A stretch of 64,000 nucleotides of DNA from AP-15 sp963788085 (GCA_963788085.1 CAWBFS010000072.1:115190-179189), one strand, 5' to 3'; shown: positions 31,417 through 41,335, numbered from the stretch's first letter. The notes: generated by a model from the letters alone, not told the origin. A program made the numbers and translations.

Positions 31417-32497
31417 ATGCCCCGAAGATCTCGCCGCCGCTCCCCTGGGTCTATTCCTTGCCGCGTGTGCCAGCATCGGGCCGGGAACAGTGCCGCACGA
31501 CAGGATCGACTACGCGAGCGCGATCGGTAATTCCTGGAAGGAGCAAACCCTCCTCAACATCGTCAAGCTGCGTTACGCGGATATGCCGATCTTTCTCGAG
31601 GTGGCTCAGGTCATTGCCGGCTATCAGCTCCAGAGCGCGTTTGGCGGCAGCTTTACCGCAGGGAATTTCAATGCCAGCCTGATCGGACCGTTTACCGCGA
31701 CCGGCAGCGCGAATGCAGCAGGCACCTACACCGATCGGCCGACGGTGGTCTATCAGCCGCTCACCGGGGTGGATTTCCTGAAACGGCTGATGACGCCGAT
31801 CCCCCCGAGTTCCGTACTGTTTATGCTGCAGTCGGGCTATTCTGCAGACCGGATCATGCCGATCATTCTGGATTCCGTTAACGGCCTCGTCAGCGGATCG
31901 AGCCGGCTCAGGCGACCAGCCGACCCAAAATTTGCTCGTCTCGTTAGGCTGGTCAGCGAGGGTCAACTTGCCGGCACCATCGAGGCCCGAATCGAGCGTC
32001 CAAAGGAAGGTCTCGAAAGCTCAGTGATCGTGTTCCCGCCGCGCAATGATCCCTCGGCTATCGCCAGACGTCAGGAGATAACCAGCCTTCTTGGCCTAAA
32101 GCCGGATTTGACCCAATTCAAAGTGTACTACGGTGCGCATTCCGGGAAAGCCGATGAAATCGATATGAAGACGCGTTCGATGCTGGAGATCATGCTCGAA
32201 TTTGCGGCAACAGTGCAGGTCCCCGAGGCGGATGTGGCCGAGGGGAAGGCGGGACCCGGGGCGGTCAGCTCCCGCCCAGCGGAAGCCCTGGGCGGCCCAC
32301 CGATGAGGATCCTCGTAGGAGATCTCGCGCCGAAGGACGCATCCGTCGCCGTGCAGTACAACAACCGATGGTTCTGGATCGCCGATACGGACATCCAATC
32401 AAAGACGACGTTCGGGATCGTGATGCTGCTGTTCTCGATCTCCGAAACAGGCATCAAGGGGGGTGCGCCCGTCGTCACCATTCCCGCCAACCAGTGA
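31417..32497 (+). pseudogene. Conserved lipoprotein, frameshift in signal peptide
   Basis: The main domain starts around 31490 (IDYASAIGNSWKEQTLLNIV, then KLRYADMPIFLEVAQVIAGY) and runs for 330 residues to 32497. Just upstream, the same frame encodes LGLFLAACASIGPG, a lipobox, but no start. An ATG at 31417 in another frame gives a basic n-region (MPRRSRRRSP). One base change near 31445 in a CTCCCCTGGG run would join them. The protein family is seen in Rhizobiales as an uncharacterised lipoprotein. It follows the GH13 gene by five bases and precedes the antiporter. Confidence 0.65.
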
Positions 32498-32534
32498 GTC
32501 TTGGCCATCAACTCGGTGTCGCGCCCAAGCCGCG

Positions 32535-32548
32535 CTGATCCAGATCAA
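32535..32548 (+). promoter_or_regulatory. FNR/FixK box before intact antiporter
   Basis: CTGATCCAGATCAA matches nine of ten half-site positions and has the same CCAG spacer as the box at 6206. It lies 75 bp before the antiporter start at 32610. Confidence 0.65.
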
Positions 32549-32609
32549 GGTGTATGACGATGGGCATCAGTTAAGTTCTTGCAACGCGTTTAGGGGCGAC
32601 AGAGGTCCG

Positions 32610-33836
32610 ATGTACGAGAACGGCGCGATGCTGGCGGTCTTCCTGCTGATCTATAGCGCCGTCGCCGGCCGCATCGAGCGCTCGCTGATCAGCGGCCCGA
32701 TCGTATTCACCGCAGCCGGGTTCATACTGGGCGCGGATGGGCTGGGGATTCTGCGCATCCATATCGATGGCGAGGGATTGCGGCTCCTGGCGGAGCTGAC
32801 GCTCGCGATGGTTTTGTTCACCGACGCCGCCAATGCGGATTTCAGCATCGTCAAGCGGAACCTCGACCTCCCTAAGCGGCTGCTGTTGATCGGTCTGCCC
32901 CTGACGATTGTGCTCGGCTTTGTCGTCGCCGCCGTCATCTTCCCCCAGCTCGAGATTTTGGAAATGGCCCTGTTGGCGGTGATGTTGGCGCCGACCGACG
33001 CGGCGCTGGGCAAACCGGTCGTGACCAATCCGGCGGTGCCGCCGGCGATGCGCGAGGCGCTCAATCTGGAAAGCGGTCTCAACGACGGCATCTGCGTGCC
33101 GATCGTCGTCTTGTTGCTCGGACTAGCGGTCGGCACGCAGATCGAGGGCGGGACTGTGGCGCATGTCGCTCGGGTGGTCGTCGAGGCAATCGGTATCGGG
33201 CTGATCGTCGGGCTTGCGTTGACTTGGCTGACCACGTTGATGCTGCGATTTGCCGAAAGCCGAGGCTGGATCAGCGAGCATTGGGTGGAGATTCCGATTG
33301 TCGCCTTGGCGGCAGCCTGCTTTGCGGCAGCCCAGGCGGCGGGCGGCAGCGGGTTTATCGCGTGCTTTGTCGGCGGCCTTTTGCTGAGCGGACTACGCGC
33401 GCGCCACAAGGAAGAGCTGCTTCGCGGCGCCGCGCATATGGGCGAAGCGCTGGCGCTGCTGACTTGGGTCGTGTTCGGCGGCATCGTCGTCGCCCGCATG
33501 ATCGACCGCATCACCTGGCCAGCTCTGCTCTACGCGATGCTGAGCCTGACCGTAGTCCGAATGCTGCCGGTGTTTCTGTGTCTGATCGGCACGCGAACGA
33601 GCGCTGCCGACAAGCTGTTCATTGGCTGGTTTGGCCCGCGTGGACTCGCAACGATCGTTTTTGCGGTCCTCGTCCTCGACGAGAAGCTGCCCGGGAACGA
33701 TACGATAATGCTGGCGGCCGGCTGGACGGTACTACTGAGTGTCATAGCCCACGGCGTGACGGCGAACCCCTTGGTCCGGAGAATAGCGACACGCGCGTCG
33801 ACGCAGGCGGAGGATGACCTTCGTGCCGCCGGCTGA
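32610..33836 (+). CDS. Cation/proton antiporter, CPA1 (NhaP-like) family
   Basis: The 408-residue membrane protein has about 12 hydrophobic spans. It shows the family signature of a conserved Asp-bearing segment (MLAPTDAALG, followed by LNLESGLNDGI), plus FTDAANADF. Such proteins exchange Na+ or K+ for H+ across the inner membrane and control pH and salt. The start at 32610 (MYENGAMLAVF) aligns with the truncated copy at 5287. The FNR-like box suggests induction at low oxygen. The longer in-frame upstream extension back to 32463 has no ribosome site and overlaps the preceding gene. Confidence 0.9.
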   Translation: MYENGAMLAVFLLIYSAVAGRIERSLISGPIVFTAAGFILGADGLGILRIHIDGEGLRLLAELTLAMVLFTDAANADFSIVKRNLDLPKRLLLIGLPLTIVLGFVVAAVIFPQLEILEMALLAVMLAPTDAALGKPVVTNPAVPPAMREALNLESGLNDGICVPIVVLLLGLAVGTQIEGGTVAHVARVVVEAIGIGLIVGLALTWLTTLMLRFAESRGWISEHWVEIPIVALAAACFAAAQAAGGSGFIACFVGGLLLSGLRARHKEELLRGAAHMGEALALLTWVVFGGIVVARMIDRITWPALLYAMLSLTVVRMLPVFLCLIGTRTSAADKLFIGWFGPRGLATIVFAVLVLDEKLPGNDTIMLAAGWTVLLSVIAHGVTANPLVRRIATRASTQAEDDLRAAG

Positions 33837-33860
33837 CACGAACATGGGTCTCCGCCGCGC

Positions 33861-34595
33861 ATGAGGACCGAACCTCCTTCATACGACGGCCGTAGACCGG
33901 CCACCGAGCCGATCCGAAAAGCCAGCTCCATCGCCAGTAGGATCGGCGCTCGCCTTTTACACGAGGCGTGGGAGGCGGTGCCACCAACGGTCTTCTTCTT
34001 TCTGGGCTTCAACTTCATCGTACTGACAAGCAATCTTCTCGTGGCCAGATATGTGGTCGGATTCAGCAATTTTATGCTTGCGACGTTGGGCGCCCTGGTT
34101 GTCGGCAAGGCAGTCCTGGTCGCCAACAAGGCGTCGCTGCTGAGACGCTATGATCGGGCGCCGCTGATCCAACCGATCCTGTTCAAGACGGCTTTTTATT
34201 GGATTGTCGTCTTCTTCGCGCGCTTGCTCGAGCGTTTCGTGCATTTCCTGTTGGAGGGCAATTCGCTGGGCGATTTCGGTTCGTACCTGATCACGACCTT
34301 CTCGTGGCACCGCTTTCTTGCCATCTCCCTATGGCTGTTCGTCCTGTTCCTGATCTACGTAACGGTGTCGGAATTCAGCCGCATCTTTGGCCCCGGCGAA
34401 TTGCGACGGCTGTTTTTCACCTCCCGTCCGTCCGAGCTGCAGCTCAATCGAAGACAGCGCATGCAAGAGTTCCTGCGGCTCAGCCGACTGATGGATGCGT
34501 ATTCGATCGACGCGTTCCGCGATCCGACCAGCCTCGCGCACGGACAGATGGTTGATATTCTCGAGCGGCTCGCGCGGCAGTCGCCCATTCGTTGA
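33861..34595 (+). CDS. Four-span inner-membrane protein, unknown
   Basis: This 244-residue protein has hydrophobic spans at about residues 42-62, 70-90, 107-127 and 150-170 (FFFLGFNFIVLTSNLLVA; LALTLGALVVGK-like LATLGALVVGKAVLVA; TAFYWIVVFFARLL; ISLWLFVLFLIYVTV) and a basic cytoplasmic tail. I know no function. It follows the antiporter by 24 bp, so the two are probably cotranscribed and the protein may help ion or pH homeostasis. The N-terminus is Arg/Pro-rich and cytoplasmic. Confidence 0.75.
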   Translation: MRTEPPSYDGRRPATEPIRKASSIASRIGARLLHEAWEAVPPTVFFFLGFNFIVLTSNLLVARYVVGFSNFMLATLGALVVGKAVLVANKASLLRRYDRAPLIQPILFKTAFYWIVVFFARLLERFVHFLLEGNSLGDFGSYLITTFSWHRFLAISLWLFVLFLIYVTVSEFSRIFGPGELRRLFFTSRPSELQLNRRQRMQEFLRLSRLMDAYSIDAFRDPTSLAHGQMVDILERLARQSPIR

Positions 34596-34790
34596 CGGGC
34601 GATGCCCAACTCTTATTCAAAAAGAACAGGGCTTTCGGCGTGTTAGTGTAGATCGAACGGGGCGGCCAGGGGGGCCGGCAAGACGCGGGGATTTCGCGCG
34701 ACATCCGACCGTTTTGATTGCCATATGGTTGCCATCCTTGAACCTGCTCGATGTGAACACGAAGCATAATGTCGTGAGCCTATGATTTAT

Positions 34791-34814
34791 TGGTGCGGAC
34801 GGCGGGACTCGAAC
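34791..34814 (-). other. tRNA 3'-end scar, probable integration (att) site
   Basis: On the minus strand the 24 bases begin with the T-loop GTTCGAGTCCCGCCGTC and end with CCGCACCA, that is T-arm, acceptor strand and CCA. The sequence further upstream on that strand does not form anticodon or D arms, so only the 3' end is present. Such scars arise when an element integrates into a tRNA gene. It coincides with the change from the metabolic island to the mosaic right part. Confidence 0.65.
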
Positions 34815-35291
34815 TGCCGTTCATTAAATCATTGATAAATAACCAATTCTTACTACCGCTCTCGACCTCTTTTGTAGCAGGGTTTGTAGCAAGGATCGCG
34901 GATGGTGACCCGCGTTGGGATGTTGGCATCACGAGCCGATTCGAACATCTGTGCGAAAAAAACTCCAACTGGGAACCCGCATAAGATTCCTTGGATGGGT
35001 ACCCTATCAGGGATTGGGCACCCCCCTCTTTTCCCGCCCGGTACTTCCATGAGGGCAACGTCGTCGGCCACACTCGGGGACCGGGACCGGCGAGTCTCGT
35101 GAGGCGCTACGGGCAGAGGAAACGATCCATCTATTCCGGAGTCCCTTTGTGGAAGGGCACGGGGGTGTTTTAGCGGAGCAGTCAGCGTCCGGGATGGAGG
35201 AGGGAACCCACGGCTTGCGGCAGTCAGCAGTCTTGCCACAGGGTCGCGAGAACCGGAAACCGCCGACTTGAATTCAGCCCTGGTGGCGAAA
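34815..35291. other. Stretch to the right of the tRNA scar
   Basis: No integrase or other certain gene is visible. Two GTAGCA-containing direct repeats (TTTGTAGCA at about 34870 and 34885) lie next to the scar and could belong to the attachment site. Confidence 0.4.
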
Positions 35292-35546
35292 TCACTCGTC
35301 ACGGCGATTATGCAGGACGGGGTTCGCGGCACGTCGAGCCGTTGCGGCGGTGGCTTCGCTGAACAGGTGGCGAGGAATGTTGAGAAGTGCGAAGCGCTGA
35401 CGCTTCTTTGGGAGGATGTCGAAATCTGCCTCGATGAAAATCTCGACGGTCTCTTCGCTGGCATAAATCTCGACACGAACCGGCGCGTCGCCGAAATCGA
35501 CCTCGTGGCGTCGTCCGTTTGCTCCGCGAATGATGGCGTGGGGCAT
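35292..35546 (-). CDS. Small cytoplasmic protein, unknown
   Basis: This 84-residue protein starts at 35546 (MPHAIIRGANGRRHEVDFGD). The alternating pattern RVEIYASEETVEIFIEADFD suggests beta strands; the second half is basic and helical (KKRQRFALLNIPRHLFSEA). The composition is protein-like and balanced, unlike the overlapping frame. No family is recognised and the ribosome site is weak. Confidence 0.5.
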   Translation of the reverse strand: MPHAIIRGANGRRHEVDFGDAPVRVEIYASEETVEIFIEADFDILPKKRQRFALLNIPRHLFSEATAATARRAANPVLHNRRDE

Positions 35547-35648
35547 TATTGTCTCGCTTTAAGGGATCGGCGGCGACCTCAGGAACGATCAGGTAGCGCA
35601 TCAATTTTGAATTTAGCTGCGTCTAGGATGACGGGTGCCCGCGTGGGC

Positions 35649-35780
35649 TTATCTAAAAAAGCCGCCGATGATCGAGGCTAAGAAGATCACCACGCCCACC
35701 AAGAGCAACCCGGTAACTATCTTTTTGTTCAGAGTGACGCCGCGAGGTCGGCGGCGCTGATCGAATTTGGAGGTCCGCAT
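35649..35780 (-). CDS. 43-residue membrane protein
   Basis: The ATG at 35780 opens a frame with a basic N-terminus (SKFDQRRRPRG) and one hydrophobic helix (IVTGLLLVGVVIFLASIIGG) ending in FFR. This is a typical small tail-anchored or single-pass inner-membrane protein. A moderate ribosome site (AGGGTCGG) lies upstream. No family is recognised. Confidence 0.5.
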   Translation of the reverse strand: MRTSKFDQRRRPRGVTLNKKIVTGLLLVGVVIFLASIIGGFFR

Positions 35781-35869
35781 TCATCCGACCCTGAATGTCC
35801 CGGCGCGCAACGCATCGCGCTGATCAATCGACCAATCGACGCAACACGTCTTCCATGACCATAGCCGAT

Positions 35870-35974
35870 CGGACCCGTCGTCCGAAGGGTCCGATGAATA
35901 CGAACGAAGTTGTAGAACACGAAACAGAGCGCTAGCGCGTGGGCATCAGCCAAGATCCCCTTGGCTCGCCTCAT
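35870..35974 (-). pseudogene. Transposase C-terminal stub (IS1-like)
   Basis: The short segment ADAHALALCFVFYNFVRIHR and TLRTT matches the DDE-transposase ending HALALHFMFYNFVRIHKTLR-type found in Rhizobiales IS1-like elements. The catalytic domain is missing. It is an insertion scar. Confidence 0.55.
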
Positions 35975-36155
35975 AGGCGATTAGGCCATTCTCGATTATT
36001 CGGAAACTAACCAACGAGGGCTTGCCTGGAGAGATGGCTCGAAAGAGAGCCCTGGCCTGGACCACGGCAGCGGCGATATCAGGAGCATATAGGTCGTGCC
36101 GCTGTTCGCGGTGCTCGTCCGAGCGATGAAGAAACTCGATTCGAAATGCGGCCAT
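35946..36155 (-). CDS. Small conserved-looking protein, unknown
   Basis: The 69-residue product starts at 36155 (MAAFRIEFLHRSDEHREQRH). It has a compact alpha/beta pattern: FRIEFL, DLYAPDIAAAVVQARALFR, LVSFRIIENGLIAYEA. The balanced composition and ordered pattern make it a likely real gene. I do not recognise a named family. The 3' end overlaps the transposase stub. Confidence 0.5.
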   Translation of the reverse strand: MAAFRIEFLHRSDEHREQRHDLYAPDIAAAVVQARALFRAISPGKPSLVSFRIIENGLIAYEASQGDLG

Positions 36156-36279
36156 GTTCGTTTCTCGTGGTGCTTTCCGGTAAGCATATGGGAACGGTGC
36201 GAGTGGGCAATAACCGTGTGCAGCATCAATCCGCTGAGCCGGGCCACGCTGACCTCATCAATCCGCGTGGTGAGTTGCG

Positions 36280-36807
36280 TCAACCTCGATGCACGTAGGG
36301 ACGAACGGCATTGATCAGCAGTTCGGACGAGGCGAGGCGCGGTCCCTCACCCTCGTCGACAGGCGGCACAATTATCACGCCCCAGGTGGGCAGTTTCCTG
36401 AGCGACGCCTGCGCCTCGGGATGGTTCAGGAGTGGTGCATTCAGCGACGGGCCTACAATAACCGGCGTGCCCCGCCCGATCGCCTCGGCGACCACGGATA
36501 ACGCAAGGTTGTCGGCGATGCCATGTGCGAGCTTGTTAAGCGAGTTGAAGCTGCATGGCGCGAACAGTACGACCCCCCGCGGCGGTCGCGGGCGGATGGC
36601 CAAATCGAAGTAGGATTCGACTACCTGCACCCCCTCGACATCTGCGAGATCTCGCGGTGCGATGAAGCGCGAAGCGTTCGGTGTCGGAATCGCGATGACA
36701 GTTGAAAAGCCGAGCCCGACGAGCCCACGCAGAAGCTCGGGACAGCGTGCCGCCGTCGTCGTGCCGCTGAGCACCAAGTAGGCCACATCAAAAACTTCGC
36801 TACCCAT
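36280..36807 (-). CDS. Flavoprotein (UbiX/CoaC-like family)
   Basis: This protein of about 175 residues has the Rossmann-like plan of the flavoprotein family (PPC decarboxylase, UbiX, Dfp N-terminal half). It opens with AYLVLSGTTTAARCPELLRG and later has VLFAPCSFNSLNKLAHGIAD, the conserved PA(S/T)xNTxxKxAxGIAD-type FMN segment, then PVIVGPSLN. It probably binds FMN and acts on a small acid or prenyl substrate. It stands alone, so the pathway cannot be named. The start is ATG 36807; a GTG at 36816 is also possible. Confidence 0.7.
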   Translation of the reverse strand: MGSEVFDVAYLVLSGTTTAARCPELLRGLVGLGFSTVIAIPTPNASRFIAPRDLADVEGVQVVESYFDLAIRPRPPRGVVLFAPCSFNSLNKLAHGIADNLALSVVAEAIGRGTPVIVGPSLNAPLLNHPEAQASLRKLPTWGVIIVPPVDEGEGPRLASSELLINAVRPYVHRG

Positions 36808-36916
36808 CCGCGTCACCAGGGTTCATCGCGTTAAATCCCGTGCCTCAGATTATCGTGGCGGCGGCATTCAACTTGGCTATCTCCCGTCGCGCTTCAGAGG
36901 GATCGACACTTCCAGC

Positions 36917-37234
36917 TTGCCGTGTTCGTGCTGGATGGAAGCAGCCGGGAAATTGACACACTTGGCGCTTTACGTGCTCCTTGCCGCAACACCGATCATT
37001 GGTATCGTCCTGCAATTCGCACGTGGAGATGCGTTGCCCATCTTCGGGTTCACCGAGATCGCCTCCCCTTGGATTAAGGACCGAGAGTTCGCCCGATCGA
37101 TCAAAGGAATCCACGAGACGCTTGCTAACGCGTTGGTCATCCTTGCTGTGCTGCACGCTTCCGCCGCGCTCATTCACCATTGGGTATGGCGCGACCGGAC
37201 CTTGAAACGGATGCTCCCCGGTGTCGCACGCTGA
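36917..37234 (+). pseudogene. Cytochrome b561, C-terminal remnant
   Basis: The frame encodes the last 95 or so residues of a bacterial cytochrome b561: HLALYVLLAATPIIGIVLQ, IKGIHETLANALVILAVLH and ALIHHWVWRD RTLKRMLPG. These include the second-half haem-ligand histidines. The N-terminal two spans are absent (family about 180 residues), so it is 5'-truncated. Confidence 0.7.
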
Positions 37235-37292
37235 CCTCAGCGGAAAACGGCCTCCTTCCTTTGTCAGATCGGCACCATACGCCTCAGCGTCG

Positions 37293-38537
37293 TCACCGCT
37301 GGGTTTGAGAGGCCGTCATCCCGAACGGGTTGAAGATCTGTTTTGCGAACTCGAAAAAAAGCAGAATTGCGAGGCCACTCCCGAGTGCCAGCGCGAGGTC
37401 ATCCAGATGAAGCGGGCCAAAACGGAATAGGTCGCGGGCTGGCTCGAACGAGACGATGCCCAGAAGGATGGCCGCGGTCGCGCCAGACACCCACCACAAT
37501 GCCCCATTCCTGCGCCTGAATGCCGTCAAAAGCGAAGAACCCTGTGAGCGGTTGACCAGCACCAAGCCAAAATTGGTCGCGACAAGCGAGGCGAACGCCA
37601 GTGCACGGGCATCTTCCTCGGGTAACCCTTGATGCAACACGACGACAAATAGAGTGGCGACCAGGGCGAGGACGATCGCGCCTTGCAATAAGCTCCACAC
37701 GACGTATCCGAGGGTAAAAAGGGGCTGCTCCGGATCTCGCGGCGGATGCAGCATGATGTCGTCTTCCTCCCGTTCAGCCTCGAAGACGATCGAGCACATC
37801 GGGTCGATCACCATTTCCAGGAAGGCGATGTGCAGCGGCCAGAACACCAGCGGGAGACCGAACAACAGCGGGAACAGCGCGAGGCCAGCAATCGGCACGT
37901 GTATGGCGAGAATGTAAGCCATCGCCTTGCGCAGATTGTCGTAGATCCTTCGTCCAAGCCGCACCGCACTGACGATCGAGGCGAAATCGTCGTCGAGGAG
38001 GACCAGCGACGCCGCCTCCCGTGCGACATCGGTGCCACGCCTGCCCATAGCGATGCCGATATGCGCGGCTTTCAGCGAGGGGGCGTCGTTTACCCCGTCG
38101 CCGGTCATCGCGACGATTTCGCCACTGGCCTTCAAAGCCTGAACAATCCGCAACTTATGTTCTGGCATGGTGCGAGCAAAAATGGTCGTCGTTCTGACGC
38201 ACCTCGCGAGATCCACGTCGGTCATTTTCTCGACTTCACTGCCGGTGAGGACCGCGGAGGCGTCCAAACCCACTTGCACCGCAATGGCGCAGGCGGTCTG
38301 AGGATAATCGCCGGTTATCACGATCACCCTGATTCCAGCCGAGCGGCATTCCTGGACCGCTGCTGGAACGCTTGGACGGAGCGGATCGGCAAGCCCGACC
38401 AGCCCGAGGAACTCGAAAGGGAGGCCGCGCGGCGTGTCTGGACGAGCATAATTGGCCGGGAGTCGTGCCTTGGCGACGGCGAGAACCCGGATACCTCCGC
38501 GGCTCATTTCATCGACCGCTCTGACTAGCTGGTCGCG
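37293..38537 (-). pseudogene. P-type cation ATPase, C-terminal half
   Basis: About 415 residues correspond to the C-terminal half of a P2-type ATPase: nucleotide-binding end (LGLVGLADPLRPS), hinge motif AMTGDGVNDAPSLKAAHI (split) and RGTDVAREAASLVLLDDDF, then six membrane spans (for example AMAYILAIHVPIAGLALFPL). The actuator domain and the DKTGT phosphorylation site are missing, so it cannot pump. The 5' edge joins directly to the truncated MFS gene at about 38540, and the frame runs into MFS sequence. This marks a deletion or recombination junction. Confidence 0.8.
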
Positions 38538-38539
38538 CC

Positions 38540-39492
38540 CCTTCCATCTGCACGACAAAGTTGGCGCTGGCGACCGCTCTTCGGTCGTATCGGTCGGCAA
38601 TATATCCGGTGGCTATGCGCCCGAGCACGGCGGCGAACGTCGTCAGACTGACCACCCAACCCGCAGCGACAGTTCCGATCGTCGGCGATAGGAACCCGAC
38701 CTGATGGATCAGGAAGCCCACCTGTGCCGTCAATCCGAGGGCAAATGGAACCGAGATCGATATGAACACACCACTGCGCAGCAGCGCGGTGAGGCGTAAG
38801 CTCGATGCCTCGGCAGCCGATGCTGGGCTGCACTGCGGTGCCGTGTCGGGGTGAGCACCGCCGTCCGCTGGATCATATTCATCGGCCCGCCTCGGGCGGA
38901 GCACCACGATAGCTACCGGAATTAGGGTGGCGAGCATGGATGCGGATACCGATGCAATCGCAAAGGCAAAGCCGAACCGGGCGATGAGGAAGGTCAGCAA
39001 CGGTGCGATAATGATGCCGCCAGCACTTGCTCCGTTTATCGCCCAACTGAGGGCCGCTCCGCGGCGACTGTCGAACCAAGGTGCGACAATGATGTTGATC
39101 GCTGCGCCGCTCATTGTGGCCCACCCAACGGACATCACGGCGAACGCCGCATAAATCTGCCAGGGCCGACTGATAAGGGCGAGCAGCATCACACCGCTTG
39201 TCATCGCGATGGTGCCCACCACGACAACTTTTCGTGGGCCGTACCGCTCAAAAAAGGGACCAACCCAGAAGAACAGTAAGGTGGCCCCGAGAACGTAGTA
39301 CGTGGTGATTGCCGAGGACAATTCGTCGATAGGCCAGCCGTGAAGCGCGTTGAGCGCCACGAGGTAGATACCCGGCCCGTAGAAGCCAAGACCAAACCCG
39401 TATAGGGCGACCAGGAAAGCAGCCCCGACGACGAGCCAGCCGTGATAGAGCACAAGCGTGGGCTTCTTACCGATAATCGAGCGACCATGCAT
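38540..39492 (-). pseudogene. MFS transporter, 3'-truncated
   Basis: From the ATG at 39492 the protein shows MFS helices (LVVGAAFLVALYGFGLGFYG; FFWVGPFFERYGPRKVVVVG with the loop 2-3 signature; AGGIIIAPLLTFLIARFGF; LGRIATGYIADRYDRR). The match ends after ASANFVVQ at about residue 315, then a few unrelated residues and a stop. A complete MFS has about 400 residues and 12 spans, so the last two are lost at the junction with the ATPase remnant. It resembles oxalate/formate-type or monocarboxylate MFS members. Confidence 0.75.
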
Positions 39493-39607
39493 GGGCGGAT
39501 ACTTGATCGGCCACCCGGTCCAACGCTGGCCGTTTTCGGACCCGATCCGCCGACCAAGTCCAATTCCAGCTAGGTCAACCGTGCCTGGGAGGCTAAATTG
39601 ACCTTGG

Positions 39608-40259
39608 ATGATGACGGGATTGCCGCCTGGGCTCAATTGGGACATATGCGACCGCGCTCGCTTAGCGCGAGACCGGGCATTCGATGGCGTATTCTTCACG
39701 GGTGTTCGAACCACCCGGATCTACTGTCGTCCGGTCTGTCCGGTGCGACCCGCCCGTTCGGCGAATGTCGTGTTCTTTGGTTCGGCAGCCGCAGCGGAGC
39801 GAGCAGGTTTTCGACCATGCCTCCGCTGCCGCCCCGAGACGGCACCGGGAAGCCCGGCGTGGAGCGGAACTGCAACGACGGTGGCACGCGGTATGCGTCT
39901 TATCGAGGAGGGATTCCTGGATGAAGCCTCGGTCACCGAACTTGCCGATCGCCTCGGTGTTGGGGCACGACACTTGTTACGGCTGTTTCTCCGCCCATAG
40001 AGGCGCGCCTCCGAGCGAAATCGCCGCGACCCGGCGCGTGCAGGCTGCGAAACGATTGATTGACCAAACCACGATGGGGCTGTCCGACATAGCCTTCGCC
40101 GCGGGGTTTCGCAGCGTGCGGCGGTTCAACGACGCATTCCGAGCGACATATGGCCGTCCGCCATCGTCGTTTTCGCGGGGCGGAGCAGTGGCGGTGCCGG
40201 TCCCCAGGTCGAACTCAGGTCGATCACCGCTGAAAACCACCTCGCGGGTGGTCGGATGA
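39608..40259 (+). pseudogene. Ada/AlkA-type DNA-repair regulator, frameshifted and truncated
   Basis: The first part carries an Ada N-terminal zinc domain: FDGVFFTGVRTTRIYCRPVC and GFRPCLRCRPE give the four metal-binding cysteines that accept methyl groups from phosphotriesters. An AraC-type helix-turn-helix follows (LADRLGVGARHLLRLF), then a frameshift near 39975 and RRVQAAKRLIDQTTMGLSDI, AFAAGFRSVRRFN. The expected C-terminal AlkA glycosylase domain is missing after about 40175, where the exonuclease relic begins. It is a broken alkylation-response gene. Confidence 0.75.
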
Positions 40260-40359
40260 GGACGGAACCCGACTCCACTGAGCCATCGTCACGGACGAGC
40301 GCCCAGCCAATTTCGGTGGGAAAACTGGCGCTGCCCAGACCGGACGCCTCCATGTCGAC
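40216..40359 (-). pseudogene. DEDD 3'-5' exonuclease N-terminal stub
   Basis: The segment VDMEASGLGSASFPTEIGWA followed by VLIRPPARW matches the start of small DEDD exonucleases (DxExSGL as ExoI motif). Only about 48 residues remain; the other motifs are absent. It is fused head-on to the end of the Ada relic. Confidence 0.55.
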
Positions 40360-40616
40360 ACCATTCTCTCGGCTCGCTGAGAACGCCTCGCGCTCCGAGC
40401 GGGTCGTCCTGCATCGGTTTAATCTCGGCCAGGATTCCGATTTGACGCCCACTGGCTCCCGGCTGCGGCACCAATCTTCTCGCTGGGATAGGGCAACAAC
40501 AACGCAAGGCGCTGATGCCAAAGCCCGGCGTAGGCGGCTGCACAATGTGTTAGCGCATTATAATTACTTCCACGATAGCATCCACTGGTTTAGTAATTTC
40601 AATTGTATCGTAAACG

Positions 40617-40823
40617 ATGCCTATCATAACCGATACGGTGCGGATTCCGGCGATGTCGCCCGGTCATCCCGATCGAAGTCGGCTAAAGCAAATCGGTTGC
40701 GCCGCCCTCGTGCTGATCGGTTTGGCCGTTTTTGTTCCGCGCAGTGTGGCGTCAGCGGGCATCCCGGAAGGCGTATGGCTCATTCCCTTACCTGACGCGG
40801 ACAAGGTAGCCAGTTATCCCTAG
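40617..40823 (+). CDS. Possible small exported protein, likely truncated
   Basis: The frame has a hydrophobic signal-like segment (IGCAALVLIGLAVFVPRSVA) followed by SAGIPEGVWLI, similar to the start of DUF2147-like exported proteins (xIPEGVWL). After that the similarity is lost and a stop comes within 15 residues. It may be a 5' fragment. The stretches 40360-40616 and 40824-41104 around it hold nothing else that I can support. Confidence 0.35.
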   Translation: MPIITDTVRIPAMSPGHPDRSRLKQIGCAALVLIGLAVFVPRSVASAGIPEGVWLIPLPDADKVASYP

Positions 40824-41104
40824 TACCAGCGGAATTCCGTGACGGGTCCAGCACGCCCGATAATCAAGAGGCCATGGAAACGCCTTCTGATCGTGTCATC
40901 CCGCAGACTCGGATCAGCGGTCAACCCGCCCCGATGCGGACGGAAATTTCGTCGCCGTAGATCTTCCTTTTTACCTCCCAGGTCAATTCAACAGAACTCA
41001 GCCGGGGGCTGCTTAGACAGGAGGAACCCGAAAGGAGGTGGGCAGAGCGGCGCAATACCTAATGGAGATCCCAAGATCCACGTCGCTCGGAATCGCCCCT
41101 ACCA

Positions 41105-41335
41105 CTTGCAAAAAACGGAAATTGGGGCGGCGCTGAAACTGGCGTACGTCACCTCAAGAGTTATGGGACCGCTTGGGGCGGCTATGTACTCATCGAGGTC
41201 GACGACGCGGACAGCTTCGCACGTTATCAGCTACATCACAGTATGAATTACGGTCACATGGTTCAAATTACCTTCGAGCCGATATTCGATCTCGATGCCG
41301 CGCTCGAACAGCGCGTCCGCCAAATGAGGACGTAA
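41105..41335 (+). pseudogene. DUF3303-like protein, 3' part
   Basis: In one open frame the DNA encodes GVRHLKSYGTAWGGYVLIEV, then DDADSFARYQLHHSMNYGHM and FEPIFDLDAALEQR before the stop at 41335. This ordered pattern resembles small DUF3303 / Dabb-like ferredoxin-fold proteins. There is no start codon in frame upstream, so the 5' end is lost or shifted. Confidence 0.45.
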
